64,000 bases of DNA from Putridiphycobacter sp045107045. Its GTDB lineage: Bacteria > Bacteroidota > Bacteroidia > Flavobacteriales_D > Crocinitomicaceae. Positions 54,351 through 62,748 of this stretch are shown here, piece after piece. The stretch spans positions 32,058 through 96,057 of the forward strand of contig JBGCFR010000009.1 in assembly GCA_045107045.1 (NCBI GenBank). Reading direction: 5' to 3'. The notes under the pieces were generated by a model. It had not been told where the DNA came from. It saw only the letters and a program-made list of their open reading frames with translations, and did not search any database. Position 1 is the stretch's first letter, and every line of letters begins with the position of its first letter. The position numbers and the translations under genes are program-made.

Positions 54351-54680
54351 TTAAGCCTTTAAGTCCAAAAGTTGTAATTTAATTTTTTCAAGTTTTTCCA
54401 TTAAATCTAAGTTCACCTCAGGAATCTCAATCTTTTTATTCAATTCTCTTTTAGCACCATCAAGTGTAAAACCTTGAAGTTTAACTAAATGATAAATTTT
54501 ATCAAAATTTTCAATGTCCTTTGGCGTAAACATTCGATTTCCTTTCTTATTCTTTTTTGGTTTAATAATTGAAAACTCTTTTTCCCAAAACCGTATCAAT
54601 GAAGAATTAACATTGAACATATTTGCTACTTCTCCTATTGAATAATAAAGTTTTGTTAGTTCTTCAGAAACCATTCGCAT
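54351..54680 (-). CDS. MerR-family transcriptional regulator
   Basis: 109 residues. The MerR DNA-binding domain (about 10-80) has YYSIGEVANMFNVNSSLIRFWEKEF (in parts), then NRMFTPKDIENFDKIYHLVKLQGFTLDGAKREL (in parts). Only a short helix follows, so there is no ligand-binding domain; such short MerR proteins are common in Bacteroidota and probably act as dimers. First gene of the unit with the two secreted paralogues. Confidence 0.9.
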   Translation of the reverse strand: MRMVSEELTKLYYSIGEVANMFNVNSSLIRFWEKEFSIIKPKKNKKGNRMFTPKDIENFDKIYHLVKLQGFTLDGAKRELNKKIEIPEVNLDLMEKLEKIKLQLLDLKA

Positions 54681-54867
54681 ACCATAAAGATAGAGATTTT
54701 CTGTGAAAAAAAGTAAATAATTTTCATTTTTGAAGAAGGAGGTAAGATAAAGATTATAATTTTTTTTAACCTTATCACAAAAAACAAACTATAGATGGCT
54801 TAATACTTTATTGCAAAATTAATGTTAATCAAACAAAAAAATGTGAACAATTCATGCTAAATCCCTA

Positions 54868-54895
54868 TTGTTTATTGTAAAATTCAATACTTTTG
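54868..54895 (+). promoter_or_regulatory. Promoter of the pRiA4b/methyltransferase/TraB unit
   Basis: TTG (54868-54870), 17 bases, then TACTTTTG (54888-54895), an exact TAnnTTTG at the short end of accepted spacing. The leader is about 15-17 bases. Confidence 0.5.
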
Positions 54896-54915
54896 TTCTT
54901 TGAAATTGGATGCAC

Positions 54916-55458
54916 ATGGCTACTTATAAATTTAGGGTTCTACTTGACAACTCTGACAATGAAGAAATCTTTAGAGATATTGAGGTTAGCGGCCGCCATA
55001 ATTTTGAAGATTTCTACAGAATCATTATTAAAGCATTCTTTTTTCAAGGAGATCAGATGGCATCATTTTATTGTAGCAATAATGAATGGGATAAAGGTGA
55101 CGAAATAGCACTATTTGATATGGGTGACGATTTATCAAATGAACCACTGCATTTAATGACTGAATCTAACATTAAAAGCTTTATTAAAGCTGAAAATCAA
55201 AAATTTATATTGGTCTATGATTTTCTGAAAATGTGGTGTTTTCTTATTGAACTAATTGAAATTAAAACCATTGAAATTGACAAACCCGAAATAGTACTTT
55301 CTATTGGGATTTCTCCCAGAGAAGAATCCAGAGAAATAAATTTTGATATTCCTTTTGATGGAGATGATTTAGGTAATGATTTTGATGATATTTTTTCAGA
55401 ACATAATGACGAAGAAGATTTTGAAGGTTTCGAAAATATAGACGATTACGATATTTGA
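54916..55458 (+). CDS. pRiA4b ORF-3-like protein
   Basis: 180 residues from the ATG at 54916 (MATYKFRVLLD); an ATG at 54910 is also possible. The pRiA4b ORF-3-like fold (about 1-130) has FRDIEVSGRHNFEDFYRIIIKAF (in parts), ASFYCSNNEWDKGDEIALFDMG (in parts) and KFILVYDFLKMWCFLIEL (in part). The last 50 residues are strongly acidic (D, E) and probably disordered. Such proteins are found on plasmids and chromosomes with unknown function. One base separates it from the methyltransferase. Confidence 0.82.
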   Translation: MATYKFRVLLDNSDNEEIFRDIEVSGRHNFEDFYRIIIKAFFFQGDQMASFYCSNNEWDKGDEIALFDMGDDLSNEPLHLMTESNIKSFIKAENQKFILVYDFLKMWCFLIELIEIKTIEIDKPEIVLSIGISPREESREINFDIPFDGDDLGNDFDDIFSEHNDEEDFEGFENIDDYDI

Positions 55459-55459
55459 G

Positions 55460-56170
55460 ATGGCTTTCGAAAATGACCCAATTGGCTTTGCAATCAATGA
55501 CTTTGTTGAAAAAAATGAAGTTCCGGACATTATTGTCCATTCAGACTTGTGTGATGATGACTTAATGCCCGTTCCATATTTATTCCGTACATACGACAAT
55601 ATGCCCCCAATTGAAAAGATGGCCTTGGATTTATGTCATGGAAAAGTGCTTGATATTGGCGCAGGTGCTGGTTGTCATTCGATTCATCTTCAAAACAAAG
55701 GTTTGAAAGTCACATCAATTGATTCTTCCAAAGGCTCGGTAGACTATTTATTATCAAAAAATATTAATGCTAAACATATTGACTTTCTTTCGTTTAAAGA
55801 AAAAGAATTCGACACACTGCTTTTGCTAATGAATGGTATTGGTATTGCCCAATCACTAAATCAACTACCTATTTTCTTATCTCATGCAAAACAACTCCTA
55901 AACCAAACAGGCCAAATTCTATTTGACTCCACTGATATAGCTTATATGTATATTGATGATGAAGGGGCAAAATGGATGGATTTAGCAAGTGAATATTATG
56001 GTGAAATGCAGTTCCAAATGGATTACAAAAATGTAAAAACGGATTGGTTTCCATGGCTATATATTGATTTTAAAACGTTATCGAAGATTGCCGAAAAAAC
56101 TGGATTTAAATCAGAAATGATTCTTAATTCTGAAAATGACCAATACCTAGCCAAACTAACATTGAAATGA
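55460..56170 (+). CDS. Class I SAM-dependent methyltransferase
   Basis: 236 residues. Motif I is GKVLDIGAGAGCHSIHLQNKG (in part), followed by SIDSSKGSVDYL (acidic residue for the SAM ribose) and FDTLLLLMNGIGIAQSL as motif IV. Substrate not predictable. Second gene of the unit; overlaps the TraB lipoprotein by four bases (ATGA). Confidence 0.88.
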   Translation: MAFENDPIGFAINDFVEKNEVPDIIVHSDLCDDDLMPVPYLFRTYDNMPPIEKMALDLCHGKVLDIGAGAGCHSIHLQNKGLKVTSIDSSKGSVDYLLSKNINAKHIDFLSFKEKEFDTLLLLMNGIGIAQSLNQLPIFLSHAKQLLNQTGQILFDSTDIAYMYIDDEGAKWMDLASEYYGEMQFQMDYKNVKTDWFPWLYIDFKTLSKIAEKTGFKSEMILNSENDQYLAKLTLK

Positions 56171-57060
56171 AAATACAGTTCAAACTTTTATACTTCACAA
56201 TACTAACTTCGGCAATTCTGTTCGGTTGTCAAAACCAATTTAAAGCTGAATTTGTTGATCATGAAAATTCATTGTTTTGGCAAATAAAAAAGGAAGGGCA
56301 GCCTACGAGCTACATGTATGGCACAATGCACATGATTAACAAAGAGTTCTACAACTTTGGCCCAAACATAACCTCATGTTTAAAACAATCAGATGCTGTA
56401 ATTATGGAAGTAGCTGGTATGCCAAATCCCATTCAAATAATGCTATTAATGACTTTAAAAGAGGGTAATTTAAAAAGTATATTTTCTGAAAATCAATGGC
56501 ATGATTTACTTCAATTTTACGATAAGGAATTTGGCATTGATGAATCAGAATTCGTAAAAACATATAATAGTTTTAAACCCTTTTTTCTTTTTCAATCAAT
56601 GACTCAAGCCTATTTCGAAAAAGATGCTGAATCATATGATTTAAATATTATGAAGATTGCAAAGGAAAATAATATAGATATTATTGGTCTTGAAACAATT
56701 CAGCAGCAAATTGGTTTTTTTGATCAGATTCCGAATTCAGAAATGTCTAAGATGATTATGGAAAGTCTTAAAACTTACAAAGAAGACCTTAAAGATTTCG
56801 AAACTTTACAAGTTTTATATAGCAATCAAAAAATTGATGAAATGCTTCCCCTAATGAAAGAACAATCACCGGAATTTTTAAAGTATGAAGATCTGTTTTT
56901 AAAGAATAGAAATAAGAACTGGATTCCGGAACTAATAAAAAACCTCTCAAATCAATCTTGTTTTGTTGCGGTTGGAGCCGCTCATCTTTTTGATGAAGAC
57001 GGTTTAATATCCCTCTTAAAATCAGAAGGTTTTACTGTATTACCTCTGAAAAAAATCTAA
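56167..57060 (+). CDS. TraB/GumN-family lipoprotein
   Basis: 297 residues, normal family length. Lipobox LFGC with Cys21, then LFWQIKKEGQPTSYMYGTMHMI (in parts) with the first GTMH motif, VIMEVAGM, and a C-terminal FVAVGAAHLFDEDGLISLLKSEG (in parts) with the second GAAH motif. Family members may be metal-dependent proteases related to Tiki; activity is unproven in bacteria. Compare the giant relative at 34455. Last gene before the oxidase locus, 154 bases ahead of ccoS. Confidence 0.92.
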   Translation: MKIQFKLLYFTILTSAILFGCQNQFKAEFVDHENSLFWQIKKEGQPTSYMYGTMHMINKEFYNFGPNITSCLKQSDAVIMEVAGMPNPIQIMLLMTLKEGNLKSIFSENQWHDLLQFYDKEFGIDESEFVKTYNSFKPFFLFQSMTQAYFEKDAESYDLNIMKIAKENNIDIIGLETIQQQIGFFDQIPNSEMSKMIMESLKTYKEDLKDFETLQVLYSNQKIDEMLPLMKEQSPEFLKYEDLFLKNRNKNWIPELIKNLSNQSCFVAVGAAHLFDEDGLISLLKSEGFTVLPLKKI

Positions 57061-57128
57061 TAAACATATTTCACACTTCCTTTAAAACTCTGAAATATAA
57101 TGGTTTATTTATTTTCTTTAAATAGAAA

Positions 57129-57142
57129 CTGACAATAATCAT
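57129..57142 (+). promoter_or_regulatory. FNR/CRP-like site upstream of the cbb3 locus
   Basis: CTGAC-AATA-ATCAT resembles the FNR box TTGAT-N4-ATCAA at 7 of 10 positions. Its centre lies about 62 bases before the start expected from the TAAATTTG box, a normal class-I activator position. Oxygen control of cbb3 oxidase by FNR-type proteins is established in other phyla; here it is inference. Confidence 0.35.
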
Positions 57143-57186
57143 ATTGGTGAGTGGCGGAATTCACTTTTTAATCCTGCACCACCGTA

Positions 57187-57194
57187 TAAATTTG
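57187..57194 (+). promoter_or_regulatory. -7 box of the cbb3 operon
   Basis: TAAATTTG is an exact TAnnTTTG, 20 bases before the ccoS start. There is no TTG at -33 distance, in line with an activator-dependent promoter. Confidence 0.45.
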
Positions 57195-57214
57195 CCTCAA
57201 ACATAAATGTTTCT

Positions 57215-57376
57215 ATGCAAATTATTTTTACACTCATTGCTATCAGTATTTCATTAGCACTATTTTTTTTAGTCTCATTTATTTGGGCAAATAAAAAAGG
57301 TCAGTTCGAAGACACTTATGGCCCAGCGTATCGCATATTATTTGATGATGAAACAGATACTAAAAAGAAAAAATAA
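57215..57376 (+). CDS. ccoS: cbb3 oxidase assembly protein CcoS
   Basis: 53 residues, short. One N-terminal membrane helix (about 2-24, with LALFFLVSFIWANKKGQFED in part) and a soluble tail GPAYRILFDDE, the family pattern. CcoS is needed to mature the oxidase, notably for cofactor insertion. The stop shares one base with the ccoN start (TAATG). First gene of the operon. Confidence 0.9.
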   Translation: MQIIFTLIAISISLALFFLVSFIWANKKGQFEDTYGPAYRILFDDETDTKKKK

Positions 57377-59541
57377 TGGAAGCAGAAAAATTTTATTATG
57401 ACAATAAGATTGTAAAGTATTTCTTAATTGCAACGGCAGTCTGGGGTTTAACTGGCATGCTAGTAGGGTTAACTGCAGCACTTGAATTAGTTTGGCCAGA
57501 GATGAACATCACTAGTTGGTTGAGTTTCGGCCGTATTCGTCCACTGCACACTAATGCAGTTATTTTCGCTTTTGTTGGGAACGGAATTTTCACAGGTATT
57601 TATTATTCATTGCAACGACTCTTAAAAACAAGAATGTTCTCGGACAAGCTGAGTTATATTAACTTCTGGGGTTGGCAATTAATTATTTTATCAGCTGTAA
57701 TTACACTTCCTTTAGGTATATCAACATCAAATGAATACGCGGAATTAGAATGGCCTATTGATGTTGCCATTACCCTATTATGGGTTGTGTTTGGTATCAA
57801 CATGTTTGGAACCATTATTAAAAGACGAGTTAAGCATATGTATGTGGCCATTTGGTTTTATATTGCCACATTTGTCACAGTTGCCGTGCTTCATATTTTT
57901 CGTTCGTTCGAAATGCCATATTCATGGTTACATTCTTACCCCCTATTTGCAGGTGTGCAAGATGCCTTAGTTCAATGGTGGTATGGACATAATGCCGTAG
58001 CCTTCTTCTTAACAACTCCATACTTAGGTTTAATGTATTACTTTGTACCTAAAGCATCAAATCGCCCTGTATTCTCATATAGACTATCTATTATCCACTT
58101 TTGGGCTTTGATCTTTATCTATATTTGGGCAGGACCCCATCATTTATTGTACACAGCTTTACCAGATTGGGCACAGTCTCTAGGGGTTGTCTTCTCAATT
58201 ATGCTAATCTTCCCGTCATGGGGTGGTATGTTAAATGGGCTTTTAACGCTCAGAGGTGTTTGGGATAAAGTACGTGATGATGCAGTTTTGAAATTTATGG
58301 TTGTAGCCATAACCGCTTATGGTATGGCAACTTTTGAGGGCCCAATGCTTTCGTTAAAAAATGTAAGTTGGATTGCACATTATACTGATTGGATTCCTGC
58401 ACATGTTCACATAGGTGGACTAGGCTGGAATGGTATGTTAACATTTGGTATGATGTATTGGTTGGTTCCTAAAATGTGGACAACAAATCTACACTCTAAA
58501 TCATTAGCTAATACTCACTTTTGGATTGCCACTTTAGGAATTTTACTTTGGGCTATTCCTATGTACTGGGCAGGATTTACACAAAGTTTAATGTGGAAAC
58601 AATTTAACCCAGATGGTACTTTAGCACATCCTAACTTTTTAGAAACGGTGACACAATTACGTCCATTCTTCATGATGAGAGCCTTAGGAGGTTTGTTATA
58701 TATCACAGGGGTCGTTATTATGATGGTGAACTTATTTAAAACTGCCAAGGCAGGTAAATTTATGGCTCAAGAGGAAGACAATGCTCCAGCACTAGTAAAT
58801 TCTACAAGAGGCCACAAAGGAGAGCATTGGCATTCTTGGATTGAAAGAAGACCAATTCAGTTTTTGATCTTAAGTTTAGTTGCAATACTAATTGGAGGTA
58901 TTGTTGAAATTATTCCAACTATGTTAGTCAGTAAAAATGTACCAACTATTTCAACGGTTACACCATACACTCCACTCGAACTAGAAGGGCAAGACATCTA
59001 TATTCGAGAGGGTTGTAACAACTGTCATTCACAAATGGTTCGTCCGTTTAGAGATGAAGTATTGAGATACGGTGGATCTGAAGGAGAACCTTCAAAAGGT
59101 GGCGAATATGTTTATGCGCATCCACATCTATGGGGATCGAAGCGGACTGGTCCTGACTTAGGAAAATCGGGTAAAGGAAATGCTTATACAAGAAGTGAAT
59201 CGTGGCATTATAAGCATATGATAGCACCTAGAATTGTATCAGAAGGTTCTATTATGCCTGCCTACCCCTACTTAATGAAAACACTTGATTATTCGTTGAT
59301 TAAATCTAAAATTAGTGCATTACGAAAAGTAGGGGTACCTTATGAAATAGGATTTGAAGATAAAGCTGAAGATTTATTAAAAGCACAAGCTGAGGAAATT
59401 TATCAAGCTATTATCACACAAGATTCTGAGATTAAACAAGCAAGACCTGACATGGAGTTAATTGCCTTAATCGCATACATAGAAAGACTTGGAGCGGATG
59501 CAACAAAAGTTATTGCTGAAAATACAGAACCAGAAAACTAA
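57376..59541 (+). CDS. ccoN: cbb3 cytochrome c oxidase subunits I and II fused (CcoN-CcoO)
   Basis: 721 residues. Residues 1-460 are CcoN with 12 membrane helices and haem/copper ligands (RPLHTNAVIFAF, WWYGHNAVAFFLTTPYLG in part, GPHHLLYT, HVHIGGLGWNGML). A helix and loop then lead to CcoO (about 490-721) with the c-type haem site CNNCHSQMVRPF (Cys547) and an axial-Met region IMPAYPYL. In most bacteria the two are separate genes; the fusion is usual in Bacteroidota. Catalytic core of a high-affinity, proton-pumping oxidase. Confidence 0.97.
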   Translation: MEAEKFYYDNKIVKYFLIATAVWGLTGMLVGLTAALELVWPEMNITSWLSFGRIRPLHTNAVIFAFVGNGIFTGIYYSLQRLLKTRMFSDKLSYINFWGWQLIILSAVITLPLGISTSNEYAELEWPIDVAITLLWVVFGINMFGTIIKRRVKHMYVAIWFYIATFVTVAVLHIFRSFEMPYSWLHSYPLFAGVQDALVQWWYGHNAVAFFLTTPYLGLMYYFVPKASNRPVFSYRLSIIHFWALIFIYIWAGPHHLLYTALPDWAQSLGVVFSIMLIFPSWGGMLNGLLTLRGVWDKVRDDAVLKFMVVAITAYGMATFEGPMLSLKNVSWIAHYTDWIPAHVHIGGLGWNGMLTFGMMYWLVPKMWTTNLHSKSLANTHFWIATLGILLWAIPMYWAGFTQSLMWKQFNPDGTLAHPNFLETVTQLRPFFMMRALGGLLYITGVVIMMVNLFKTAKAGKFMAQEEDNAPALVNSTRGHKGEHWHSWIERRPIQFLILSLVAILIGGIVEIIPTMLVSKNVPTISTVTPYTPLELEGQDIYIREGCNNCHSQMVRPFRDEVLRYGGSEGEPSKGGEYVYAHPHLWGSKRTGPDLGKSGKGNAYTRSESWHYKHMIAPRIVSEGSIMPAYPYLMKTLDYSLIKSKISALRKVGVPYEIGFEDKAEDLLKAQAEEIYQAIITQDSEIKQARPDMELIALIAYIERLGADATKVIAENTEPEN

Positions 59542-59546
59542 AGGAG

Positions 59547-59717
59547 ATGTTAAAATATATCAAAGGACATATGACCTCAATTGATGGCATAGAAGTTTAT
59601 CCAATCGTTTCACTTGTAATATTTGTCAGCTTTTTTATAGGTGTAATATGGTACTTAGTTAAAACTGATAAGAAAAAGATAAACGAATTAAAACAAATGC
59701 CTCTTGATGAGGATTAA
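59547..59717 (+). CDS. ccoQ: cbb3 oxidase small subunit CcoQ-like
   Basis: 56 residues, short. One membrane helix (about 18-38, YPIVSLVIFVSFFIGVIWYL) with a charged cytoplasmic tail (KTDKKKINELKQMPLDED). Position between ccoNO and ccoP and the size fit CcoQ, which stabilises the complex. The start is five bases after the ccoNO stop, with AAGGAG just before it. Confidence 0.82.
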   Translation: MLKYIKGHMTSIDGIEVYPIVSLVIFVSFFIGVIWYLVKTDKKKINELKQMPLDED

Positions 59718-59718
59718 A

Positions 59719-60789
59719 ATGAATATTATGGAAAGATTAAAATCTATCAAATCAAGCCTGTTATTAGCAATTGCGCTTGTATATTCGTCGCTTAGCAAAG
59801 CTCAAGACTCTGGTGTAGCGCCGAAAATTGATCGTCCTATATATGAAGATTTAGGTATATCCTCCACCTCTCTATTTACGATCATGATATTATTTACGGT
59901 ATTACTTGTTCTTGCATTAATTGCAATCATAAATTCTACTAAAAACATATACGGCTTTAGTAAATCTAGAAATTCAACAAAAATCGGATTAGTACTCATG
60001 GGGACGGGAGCCAGCACTGCAAGTTATGCACAGGACGCTCATACAACTGATGCACTTATTTCTTTTCCAGATTCAGCGTTTTGGGCATTTATGATTTTAG
60101 ATATTATCATCATAATGCTGATCTTATATTTTGTTGGCTTAATGCGAGGGAGTTTATCTAAATATGCACCAGCAAAAAAACCTAAGACTATCTTCTCAAG
60201 ATGGAACAAAGTATTAACGAATGCTGTTGAAATTGAAGATGAAGGTTCGATTCTACTTGATCATGACTATGATGGTATTAAAGAATTAGACAATGATTTA
60301 CCACCTTGGTGGAAATATGGTTTTTACATTACAATAGTTTGGGCTGTTATCTATTTCGGGGTTTACCAAGTTTTCAAAATAGCTCCTACACAAAACGAGG
60401 AGTACTTGGCTGAGCTAATAGAAGGGCAGCAGGAGGTTGCTGCTTATAAAGCTGCCAATCCAAACCTAGTGACTGAAGAAACTGCTAAATTATTAACAGA
60501 CCCAGGTGACTTAGCTAAAGGGAAAAAAGTATATGAAACTAACTGTGTTGCTTGTCATATGGCTAATGGTGGTGGTGGTATTGGTCCAAATCTTACAGAC
60601 GCAAACTGGATTTATGGCGGTGATATTAAAGGTGTCTTTCATACGGTTTCTGAAGGAGCAAAAAACGGCATGGCTGCTTGGAAAGATTTATTAGGTGCAG
60701 ATAAAATTGAAGCAGTTTCAAGTTATGTATTATCTCTACCTCTAGCTGAGGGAGGAAAAGAAGCACAAGGTGAAAATATTTTTGAATAA
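59719..60789 (+). CDS. ccoP: cbb3 oxidase subunit III (CcoP), mono-haem
   Basis: 356 residues from the ATG at 59719, one base after the ccoQ stop (a later ATG at 59728 is possible). Order: hydrophobic N-part with signal-like SLLLAIALVYSS, two membrane helices (about 50-75, 120-140), cytoplasmic loop, conserved LPPWWKYGFYITIVWAVIYF (in part) as the CcoP anchor helix, and one c-type haem site NCVACHMANGGGG (Cys276). Classical CcoP has two CxxCH sites; only one is present. Closed by a terminator. Confidence 0.93.
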   Translation: MNIMERLKSIKSSLLLAIALVYSSLSKAQDSGVAPKIDRPIYEDLGISSTSLFTIMILFTVLLVLALIAIINSTKNIYGFSKSRNSTKIGLVLMGTGASTASYAQDAHTTDALISFPDSAFWAFMILDIIIIMLILYFVGLMRGSLSKYAPAKKPKTIFSRWNKVLTNAVEIEDEGSILLDHDYDGIKELDNDLPPWWKYGFYITIVWAVIYFGVYQVFKIAPTQNEEYLAELIEGQQEVAAYKAANPNLVTEETAKLLTDPGDLAKGKKVYETNCVACHMANGGGGIGPNLTDANWIYGGDIKGVFHTVSEGAKNGMAAWKDLLGADKIEAVSSYVLSLPLAEGGKEAQGENIFE

Positions 60790-60812
60790 TTTTTAAAACA
60801 TAATAATTATCA

Positions 60813-60847
60813 TAAAAAAGGGTGTGAATTGTCACACTCTTTTTTAT
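60813..60847 (+). terminator. Terminator after ccoP
   Basis: AAAAAAGGGTGTGA (60814-60827) pairs with TCACACTCTTTTTT (60832-60845), one G-U pair, loop ATTG. An intrinsic terminator that splits the oxidase structural genes from ccoG. Confidence 0.85.
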
Positions 60848-60884
60848 GATACATGACGACCTTTGACAAATACTTCTACTTATA

Positions 60885-62303
60885 ATGAGTCAATCAACAA
60901 AACCAGTTAACGAAAGATTTAGAGATTCCATCTCGACAGTTGATAAGGATGGTAAACGTGTTTGGGTATTTGCAAAAAAAATATCTGGTAAATGGTTCAA
61001 TAAAAGACAAGTTCTATCATATAGCTTATTAGCATTACTTTTTGCAGCTCCTTTTATAAAAATTGGAGGTGAACCATTGCTGATGTTTAATATTATCAAA
61101 AGGAAATTTGTCATTTTAGGAAAAGTGTTTTGGCCTGAAGACTCATATCTTTTCGCTATTGCTATGATAGCTATGGTAGTACTGGTGATCGTATTTACGG
61201 TTGTCTTTGGACGGCTTTTCTGCGGATGGGCTTGCCCCCAGACAATTTTTATGGAAATGATTTTCAGAAGAATAGAATTCTGGATAGATGGTGACTGGAA
61301 TCAACAAAAAAAATTAGACAAAATGCCATGGAAAGGAGTCAAATTACGAAAACGACTGCTAAAATGGACAATTTTCTGGCTGGTGTCATTTATCATTGCT
61401 AATATATTTTTGGCTTACATAGTTGGATCAGAAGAACTTATAAAAATTATTACTGATTCTCCGAAAGAGCATATTGGAGGGTTGATTGCCATTTTTTCCT
61501 TCTCAACCGTATTTTTTGCGGTATTTACATGGTTTAGAGAACAAGTTTGTATTGCTGTTTGCCCTTATGGAAGATTGCAAGGTGTGCTGCTAGATCAAAA
61601 TTCCATTGTAGTTGCATATGACTATCAAAGAGGTGAAAGGGAACTCGGTCGATCTAAATTCAGAAAGAATGAGAATAGAACTGAACTCGGGAAGGGTGAT
61701 TGTATTGATTGTGGTCAGTGCGTTAATGTCTGCCCAACTGGCATTGACATTAGAAACGGAACCCAGCTTGAATGTGTCAATTGTACAGCCTGCATGGATG
61801 CATGTGATCACATGATGGAAGGTGTTGGTCTTGAAAAAAACCTAATCAGATATGATTCTGAAGCAGGTATAAAGTCTGGTGAAAAATGGTCATTATCTGG
61901 ACGGGCAAAAGCCTATATTGCATTGATGTTTTTACTACTTGGAATTTTGGTAACTTTACTTGCAACAAGGTCAGATGTGGAAGCCACTATTTTAAGAGAA
62001 AGAGGAACTTCATACCAAAAGGTTGAAAACGGAAGATATGCCAACATATTTAACGCACACCTAATAAATAAAACAAGTGAAGATCTTCTAATTCAGCTTT
62101 CAGTTCAAGACAACAAAGCAACTATTGAAGTAATTGGTGGAGCAATTACCTTGAAACCAGGTGAACAATTGAAAAGAAAAATATTGGTTAAAATGATTGA
62201 AAGCAATTTAACTGGTCCTAAAACACCGCTTAAAATAGATGTTTATTCTGGTGAATTATTAATTGAAACCGTCAACTTAAATTTTAGCGGACCTGGTTTT
62301 TAA
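60885..62303 (+). CDS. ccoG: cbb3 oxidase accessory ferredoxin-type protein CcoG
   Basis: 472 residues. Five membrane helices; LFCGWACPQTIFMEMIF and VCIAVCPYGRLQGVL are the conserved Cys motifs near the membrane, and CIDCGQCVNVCPTGIDIR with CVNCTACMDACDHMM are two [4Fe-4S] ferredoxin sites. The C-part (about 370-472) is an Ig-like periplasmic domain. CcoG reduces copper for insertion into the oxidase. Followed after ten bases by ccoH. Confidence 0.96.
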   Translation: MSQSTKPVNERFRDSISTVDKDGKRVWVFAKKISGKWFNKRQVLSYSLLALLFAAPFIKIGGEPLLMFNIIKRKFVILGKVFWPEDSYLFAIAMIAMVVLVIVFTVVFGRLFCGWACPQTIFMEMIFRRIEFWIDGDWNQQKKLDKMPWKGVKLRKRLLKWTIFWLVSFIIANIFLAYIVGSEELIKIITDSPKEHIGGLIAIFSFSTVFFAVFTWFREQVCIAVCPYGRLQGVLLDQNSIVVAYDYQRGERELGRSKFRKNENRTELGKGDCIDCGQCVNVCPTGIDIRNGTQLECVNCTACMDACDHMMEGVGLEKNLIRYDSEAGIKSGEKWSLSGRAKAYIALMFLLLGILVTLLATRSDVEATILRERGTSYQKVENGRYANIFNAHLINKTSEDLLIQLSVQDNKATIEVIGGAITLKPGEQLKRKILVKMIESNLTGPKTPLKIDVYSGELLIETVNLNFSGPGF

Positions 62304-62313
62304 AAAAAGAAAT

Positions 62314-62748
62314 ATGAAATTTAATTGGGGGCATGGTATTACGATAGCTATTCTAGCATTTATGTCGTTTATAGTTTATATTGTCATTCAAACATTTAGT
62401 TTAAATGCGGACTTAGTACAGGATGACTTTTATGAAGAAGAGATTCGCACAAATGACAAAAAACTAATGATTCAAAACTACTCCAACTTAAATGAAAATA
62501 TTGAAATTGAACAAGCTAAAGAAGGGATTCTAATTATTTTCCCTAAAAAGTTGGCAAATGCAACAGGACAAATTCAATTTTATAGAAGAGATGATAAACG
62601 ATTGGACAAGTTTTTTGATATCAAGCTTGACAAGAATAACACGCACAAACTTGATTATACTGAGTTTTTAACGGGGAAATATGATATAAAAATTGAGTGT
62701 AAAAAAAATAAAACAAAATATTTACACCGAACTTCAATTTTATTTTAA
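62314..62748 (+). CDS. ccoH: FixH/CcoH-family assembly protein
   Basis: 144 residues with one membrane helix (about 7-28) and a small periplasmic beta domain with NADLVQDDFYEEEIR near the helix, as in FixH (DLV..DYY). Assists stable assembly of the oxidase. The stop codon is directly followed by the TTG start of the next gene. Confidence 0.88.
   Translation: MKFNWGHGITIAILAFMSFIVYIVIQTFSLNADLVQDDFYEEEIRTNDKKLMIQNYSNLNENIEIEQAKEGILIIFPKKLANATGQIQFYRRDDKRLDKFFDIKLDKNNTHKLDYTEFLTGKYDIKIECKKNKTKYLHRTSILF

Noticed and set aside
54814..54821. TAATTTTG on the minus strand as promoter of the MerR gene
   Set aside because: The nearest TTG are 12 and 26 bases away, outside the accepted spacing, and it would leave a leader of about 130 bases.
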